A stretch of DNA of 64,000 nt, taken from Sinomonas gamaensis (GTDB lineage: Bacteria > Actinomycetota > Actinomycetes > Actinomycetales > Micrococcaceae). The stretch covers positions 186,001 to 250,000 of the forward strand of contig NZ_SSCL01000004.1 of assembly GCF_005876955.1 (NCBI RefSeq), given 5' to 3'. How positions within the stretch are numbered: position 1 is the first letter of the stretch; the number at the start of each line of letters is the position of its first letter. The notes under the pieces were generated by a model. That model was given only the letters and a program-made list of their open reading frames with translations. It did not search any database and was not told the DNA's origin. A program made the translations under genes and the position numbers. Shown here piece after piece: positions 60,458-64,000 of the stretch.

Positions 60458-61459
60458 ATGCCGTATCCCTCTGCAAAGCCGACTGCCACCCGCAAGGACG
60501 TGGCCCGGCTCGCAGGGGTGAGCACCGCCGTCGTGAGCTATGTGGTCAACGGGGGACCGAAGCGCGTCTCACCAGCGACGGAAGCGAAGGTCCGCGACGC
60601 GATCGCCGCGCTCGGCTACCGGCCGAACGCGGCGGCACGTGCTCTCAAGCTCGGATCCAGCGAGATGCTCGGAATGGTCGTCCCGGACGCCACCAACCCG
60701 TTCTTCGCGACGCTCGCCCACGCAGTCGAGGAGGCGGCCGCCGAGCGCGGGTACGCGCTGCTCATCGCGAACTCAGGCGGATCCCTTGCATCGGAGCGGC
60801 GGCAGGTCGCGAATCTCGTGAGCCGGCGGGTGGACGGCGTCTTCCTCTGCAGCGTCCTTTTCGAGCCAGACCTAAGGGAACTCGAGGCGGCCGACATCCC
60901 GGCCGTGCTCCTCAACCACAGCGCCGAGACGCCCGGCTTCGATTCGGTAGGGGTGGCCCTCGAAGAGGGGGCGCGGACCGCCGTCGGGCATCTCGTCTGG
61001 CACGGACACCGAAGGATCGGGCTCATCATAGGCACGAACACCGGCGGGGACCTCGATGCGCGTGAGGTGGGCTGGCGCGCCGGACTCGCCGAAGCGGGAC
61101 TTCCTTCCGGTCCGGTGATGCGCGGCCCGTTCAGTCGGGAAGGCGGATATCAGTCCGGAAGGTGGCTGCTCAACGAGGCCGAAAGGCCGACGGCAGTGTT
61201 CGCGAGTTCCGACCTTCAGGCTGTCGGGCTGCTCAAGGCCTGCCACGAGGCGGGGGTGCGCGTGCCGGAGGACCTGGCGATCGTCTCGTTCGACGGCTCC
61301 GCGGAGGCCGAGTTCAGCTGGCCGCCGCTCAGCACGGTGGCCCAGCCCGTGGGGGAGATGGCGCACGCAGCCGTCGACGCCCTCGTGGGAGGCGGCGACC
61401 ACAAGCGGAACCGGATCTTCCCCGCGACCCTGGTCCGCCGGGCGTCCTGCGGGTGTTGA
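60458..61459 (+). CDS. LacI family transcriptional regulator
   Basis: A 333-residue LacI-type repressor. The HTH is TRKDVARLAGVSTAVVSYVV followed by NGG and the hinge region GYRPNAAARALKLG. The periplasmic-binding-like effector domain starts LGMVVPDATNPFFA. The ATG at 60458 is preferred to the one at 60449 because TAGCAT lies seven bases upstream. It probably represses the alpha-galactoside importer, GH36 and oxidoreductase genes through the repeat at 59077-59148. LacI operators are usually shorter palindromes, so binding needs proof. Confidence 0.92.
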   Translation: MPYPSAKPTATRKDVARLAGVSTAVVSYVVNGGPKRVSPATEAKVRDAIAALGYRPNAAARALKLGSSEMLGMVVPDATNPFFATLAHAVEEAAAERGYALLIANSGGSLASERRQVANLVSRRVDGVFLCSVLFEPDLRELEAADIPAVLLNHSAETPGFDSVGVALEEGARTAVGHLVWHGHRRIGLIIGTNTGGDLDAREVGWRAGLAEAGLPSGPVMRGPFSREGGYQSGRWLLNEAERPTAVFASSDLQAVGLLKACHEAGVRVPEDLAIVSFDGSAEAEFSWPPLSTVAQPVGEMAHAAVDALVGGGDHKRNRIFPATLVRRASCGC

Positions 61460-61511
61460 GCCGACACCTTGTCGCGACGAAGTTCGCGTGAGCGAGGTCA
61501 GCAGTTCCCCT

Positions 61512-61550
61512 CTCGCGGACGAGTTCCCGTCATGTGAACTTCTCCGCGAG
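61512..61550. repeat. Palindrome family C, copy 1
   Basis: 39-nt palindrome (19-bp arms, three mismatches) CTCGCGGACGAGTTCCCGT / ATGTGAACTTCTCCGCGAG. It overlaps the last seven codons and the stop of the minus-strand gene at 61530. Its twin is at 62619-62657. Confidence 0.7.
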
Positions 61551-62543
61551 CAGTGAGCTTCCTGCCGGTCGGAGGCCGCCCTCGAGCAGCTTCGCCCGCA
61601 GAAGTGTTGGCTGTTCGAGCTCAGCCCAGTCCCACCGCAGTACCGGATGACCGGACGCCAACAGGCGGTTCTCGCGACGCTTCTCCCGTCGGATGACGTC
61701 ACGGGGATCCTCGTCTCCTGTCATTTCCCGGCGGAAGTACTTCCCCCAGCCGTCGAATTCGCCCACCGGGTCCGGACTGATGTCCCAGGCAAAATCGGTT
61801 CGACCGATGAATCCCTGCATGTCTCGATGCTCCCGTTGGAGCACCGGCTCGGGGAAGCCGAAAATGTGCATGAGTGCTCGGCTCACGGATTCGCCGGGAG
61901 ACTCGGCGCCGGCCCGCGCGAGAGACGCAACGAGCTCGGCCCTCTGGCGTTGATTCTTATGCGACAGGGCGGCGATTCCGTCTTGAACCCCGGGCACCGC
62001 GAGCAATGAATCTTCACCGCTGCCCCGCAAGAGTCCGTCCGCTACGGTGAGCGCGCGGGCGAATCGTCCGGTGCCGAGGACCTCGACGAGCGCTGTGACG
62101 ATCGGGACTGTCGCGTACTCGCCGACAAGAACTGGGCCAACGTCCCGATGTCGATGGCGCCGTACCGGCGGTGGAGGCGCGAGACGCGCTCTGCTGGCCT
62201 GATCCGATTCGCCTCGGACCGTGAAGGCGTTCGGTCGAAGCCCGAGCCGCGTGGTGGAATCCACCGCCACATCGATCGAGGGCGGAACCTTCACCACGGG
62301 TATTCCATGAAGGAACAAGGCCGTCTCGCCGCAGAAGACGGCTTGGGGGTTCGCGCGGGCGTGCGATGTGACGGCGGCTTGGAAGCGTTCGGTCGAGGTA
62401 GCGTCGAGCCACTGGGGCGTGGGGATGTAGAAGCCGCGCCGGAGGCGCACGAGCCGGCCATCGGCGAAACGCGTCCGGGGGTCGAACGAGGGGCCGTCAA
62501 CCTTGCGGAGGGAACTGTCAATGAGGTGCGCCAAAAGGTCCAT
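61530..62543 (-). CDS. AbiEi-like/PD-(D/E)XK domain protein
   Basis: A 337-residue protein of a type common in Micrococcales. The N-terminal part resembles the AbiEi antitoxin-like winged helix (GRLVRLRRGFYIP, then FCGETALFLHGIP). The C-terminal part resembles a DUF559-like PD-(D/E)XK nuclease: DFAWDISPDPVGEFDG supplies Asp and Glu, and REKRRENRLLASGHPVLRW supplies the basic helix and core strand. The final residues (LLAEKFT) are encoded by a dispersed palindrome. No AbiEii-type toxin is adjacent. It may be a nuclease with a regulatory head, in defence or DNA maintenance. Function uncertain. Confidence 0.72.
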   Translation of the reverse strand: MDLLAHLIDSSLRKVDGPSFDPRTRFADGRLVRLRRGFYIPTPQWLDATSTERFQAAVTSHARANPQAVFCGETALFLHGIPVVKVPPSIDVAVDSTTRLGLRPNAFTVRGESDQASRARLAPPPPVRRHRHRDVGPVLVGEYATVPIVTALVEVLGTGRFARALTVADGLLRGSGEDSLLAVPGVQDGIAALSHKNQRQRAELVASLARAGAESPGESVSRALMHIFGFPEPVLQREHRDMQGFIGRTDFAWDISPDPVGEFDGWGKYFRREMTGDEDPRDVIRREKRRENRLLASGHPVLRWDWAELEQPTLLRAKLLEGGLRPAGSSLLAEKFT

Positions 62544-62618
62544 GCCGTCGATCCTGACAGTTGACCCGTTTCCGTCGATGACTGCAGAACACCTATGTGG
62601 ATACCGCTCCGAACCGCT

Positions 62619-62657
62619 CTCGCGGAGGAGTTCCCGTTACGGGAACTCCTCCGCGAG
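62619..62657. repeat. Palindrome family C, copy 2
   Basis: Perfect 39-nt palindrome, CTCGCGGAGGAGTTCCCGT - T - complement, upstream of the AbiEi-like gene. It has the same length and core as 61512-61550. The rest of 62544-62717 is unremarkable. Confidence 0.8.
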
Positions 62658-62717
62658 AAGTGACGAACCTTCGCGGCGCACCGCGACTTTCGTGCGACAG
62701 CCGCACTTTCCGCTGAC

Positions 62718-64000
62718 CTACTTGCGCAGGTCTTGGGCGATCTGCTGCATCACGCCAGGGTCGGCGAGGGTGGTCGCGTCGCCGGGGTCGCGGCCTTCTG
62801 CGACGTCCTTGAGGAGGCGCCGCATGATCTTGCCCGAGCGGGTCTTGGGCAGTTCGGGAACGACGAGGACGTGCTTGGGCTTGGCGATCGGTCCGATCTC
62901 CTTGCCCACGTGCGCGCGCAGCACCGCGGAGGGGTCCTCGCCCTCGGCGATCTCGACCTCGCCGCGGAGGATGACGAAGGCGACGACGGCCTGGCCGGTC
63001 GTCTCGTCGACGGCACCCACGACGGCGGCCTCGGCGACCCATTCGTGGGAGACGAGGGCCGATTCGATCTCGGTGGTGGAGAGGCGGTGGCCGGAGACGT
63101 TCATGACGTCGTCGACGCGCCCGAGGAGCCAGATGTCGCCGTCGTCGTCCTTCTTTGCCCCGTCCCCGGCGAAGTACATGCCCTCGAACCGTGACCAGTA
63201 GGTGTCCCTGTACCGCTCGGGGTCGCCCCAGATGGTGCGCAGCATGGAGGGCCAGGGCTCGCGGACCACGAGGAAGCCGCCGTGCCCGTTCGGGACCGGC
63301 GCCCCGTTCTCGTCCACCACGTCCACCGCGATCCCGGGCAGCGGCACCTGGGCAGAGCCGGGCTTGGTGGCGGTGACCCCGGGGAGCGGGGCGATCATGA
63401 TGGCCCCGGTCTCGGTCTGCCACCAGGTGTCCACGATCGGGGCCTTGCCGTGGCCGATGACCTCCCGGTACCACATCCAAGCCTCGGGATTAATCGGCTC
63501 CCCGACGGAGCCGAGGACGCGCAGGCTCGAGAGGTCGTACTTGTCCGGGATCTCCCGACCCCACTTCATCATGGTCCGGATCGCGGTCGGGGCCGTGTAG
63601 AGGATGGAGACCTTGTACTTCTGGACGAGCTCCCACCAGCGCCCCTGATGCGGAGTGTCGGGCGTGCCCTCGTACATGACCTGGGTCGCGCCGTTCACCA
63701 GCGGACCGTAGGTGACATACGAGTGGCCGGTAACCCAGCCGATGTCCGCGGTGCACCAGTAGACGTCGGTTTCTGGCTTGAGGTCGAACACGGCCGAGTG
63801 CGTGAACGCCGTCTGGGTCAGGTAGCCGGCGGTGGTGTGGAGGATGCCCTTGGGCTTTCCGGTGGTGCCGGAGGTGTAGAGGATGAACAGCGGGTGCTCG
63901 GAGTCGTGTCCGACGGCGGTGTGCTCGGGGGAGGAGGCCTCCATCAGGTCCGCCCAGTGCACGTCGCGCCCTTCGGTCCAGGCCACGTCCTGCCCGTTGC
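62718..64000 (-). CDS. acs: Acetyl-CoA synthetase, C-terminal part (5' end outside window)
   Basis: The last 427 or so residues of acetyl-CoA synthetase, which makes acetyl-CoA from acetate, ATP and CoA via acetyl-AMP. The frame is open to the window edge, where it encodes [19 protein letters not shown]. Motifs are [11 protein letters not shown] (P-loop), [35 protein letters not shown] and the C-terminal lysine motif [14 protein letters not shown], whose Lys is acetylated in regulation of Acs. The GTG at 63986 is not a real start. Confidence 0.95.
   Translation of the reverse strand, partial: NGQDVAWTEGRDVHWADLMEASSPEHTAVGHDSEHPLFILYTSGTTGKPKGILHTTAGYLTQTAFTHSAVFDLKPETDVYWCTADIGWVTGHSYVTYGPLVNGATQVMYEGTPDTPHQGRWWELVQKYKVSILYTAPTAIRTMMKWGREIPDKYDLSSLRVLGSVGEPINPEAWMWYREVIGHGKAPIVDTWWQTETGAIMIAPLPGVTATKPGSAQVPLPGIAVDVVDENGAPVPNGHGGFLVVREPWPSMLRTIWGDPERYRDTYWSRFEGMYFAGDGAKKDDDGDIWLLGRVDDVMNVSGHRLSTTEIESALVSHEWVAEAAVVGAVDETTGQAVVAFVILRGEVEIAEGEDPSAVLRAHVGKEIGPIAKPKHVLVVPELPKTRSGKIMRRLLKDVAEGRDPGDATTLADPGVMQQIAQDLRK

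Overview
This 64 kb window is a GC-rich stretch of actinobacterial chromosome. The gene content and order fit Micrococcaceae, most like Arthrobacter or Sinomonas. Pointers are a GlxR/Crp-type regulator, a MarP-like protease, an AceE-type pyruvate dehydrogenase, GTG/TTG starts and many leaderless promoters (a -10 hexamer 6-7 nt before the start codon). No search could be run, so the genus is inferred.

Layout. (1) 1-19.3 kb is a purine/ureide catabolic region. A minus-strand operon (malic enzyme, malate synthase, DUF6986 aldolase-like protein, ureidoglycine aminohydrolase) diverges from an IclR regulator. Then come a guanine deaminase-like enzyme, an NCS2 purine permease, XdhC and a two-gene xanthine dehydrogenase. 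A minus-strand cluster of two amidohydrolases and a solute-binding lipoprotein diverges from a DUF3100 membrane protein over GntR-like palindromes. Together they could take purines to glyoxylate, malate and pyruvate. (2) 19.3-29.3 kb holds a 56-aa small ORF, aceE, an SDR, a sterol-carrier-like protein, asparaginase, purD and purC. The most striking locus follows: an XRE-TPR regulator of RRNPP architecture divergent from a 74-aa secreted peptide made of four near-identical 12-residue repeats, then tRNA-Pro. (3) 29.3-42 kb is mostly housekeeping: a heterodimeric ABC exporter, a metallophosphoesterase, a class A PBP, DUF4177, RidA, a Nudix hydrolase, Crp/GlxR, a MarP-like protease, AroQ and a two-domain cupredoxin. 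(4) 41.8-62 kb is sugar uptake: a DeoR/ABC/GH42 beta-galactosidase unit and a GH36 alpha-galactosidase/ABC/MocA/LacI unit. A lower-GC accessory island (48.2-53.4 kb) sits between them, carrying an I36-like secreted protein, a lipoprotein, a peptidoglycan-binding adaptor, a frameshifted MacB-like ABC transporter and an XRE-MmyB regulator. (5) 61.5-64 kb has an AbiEi/PD-(D/E)XK-like gene bracketed by twin palindromes, and acetyl-CoA synthetase running off the window.

The best candidate for an undescribed system is the regulator-peptide pair at 27223-28880. It looks like a peptide-pheromone circuit whose precursor carries four tandem copies of the signal. Other signals of interest are three families of dispersed palindromes, cognate operator pairs for the IclR, DeoR, GntR-like and sugar regulators, a DeoR reading frame that runs through a transcription terminator, and a cluster of leaderless promoters, one of which uses the stop codon of the preceding gene as its -10 element.
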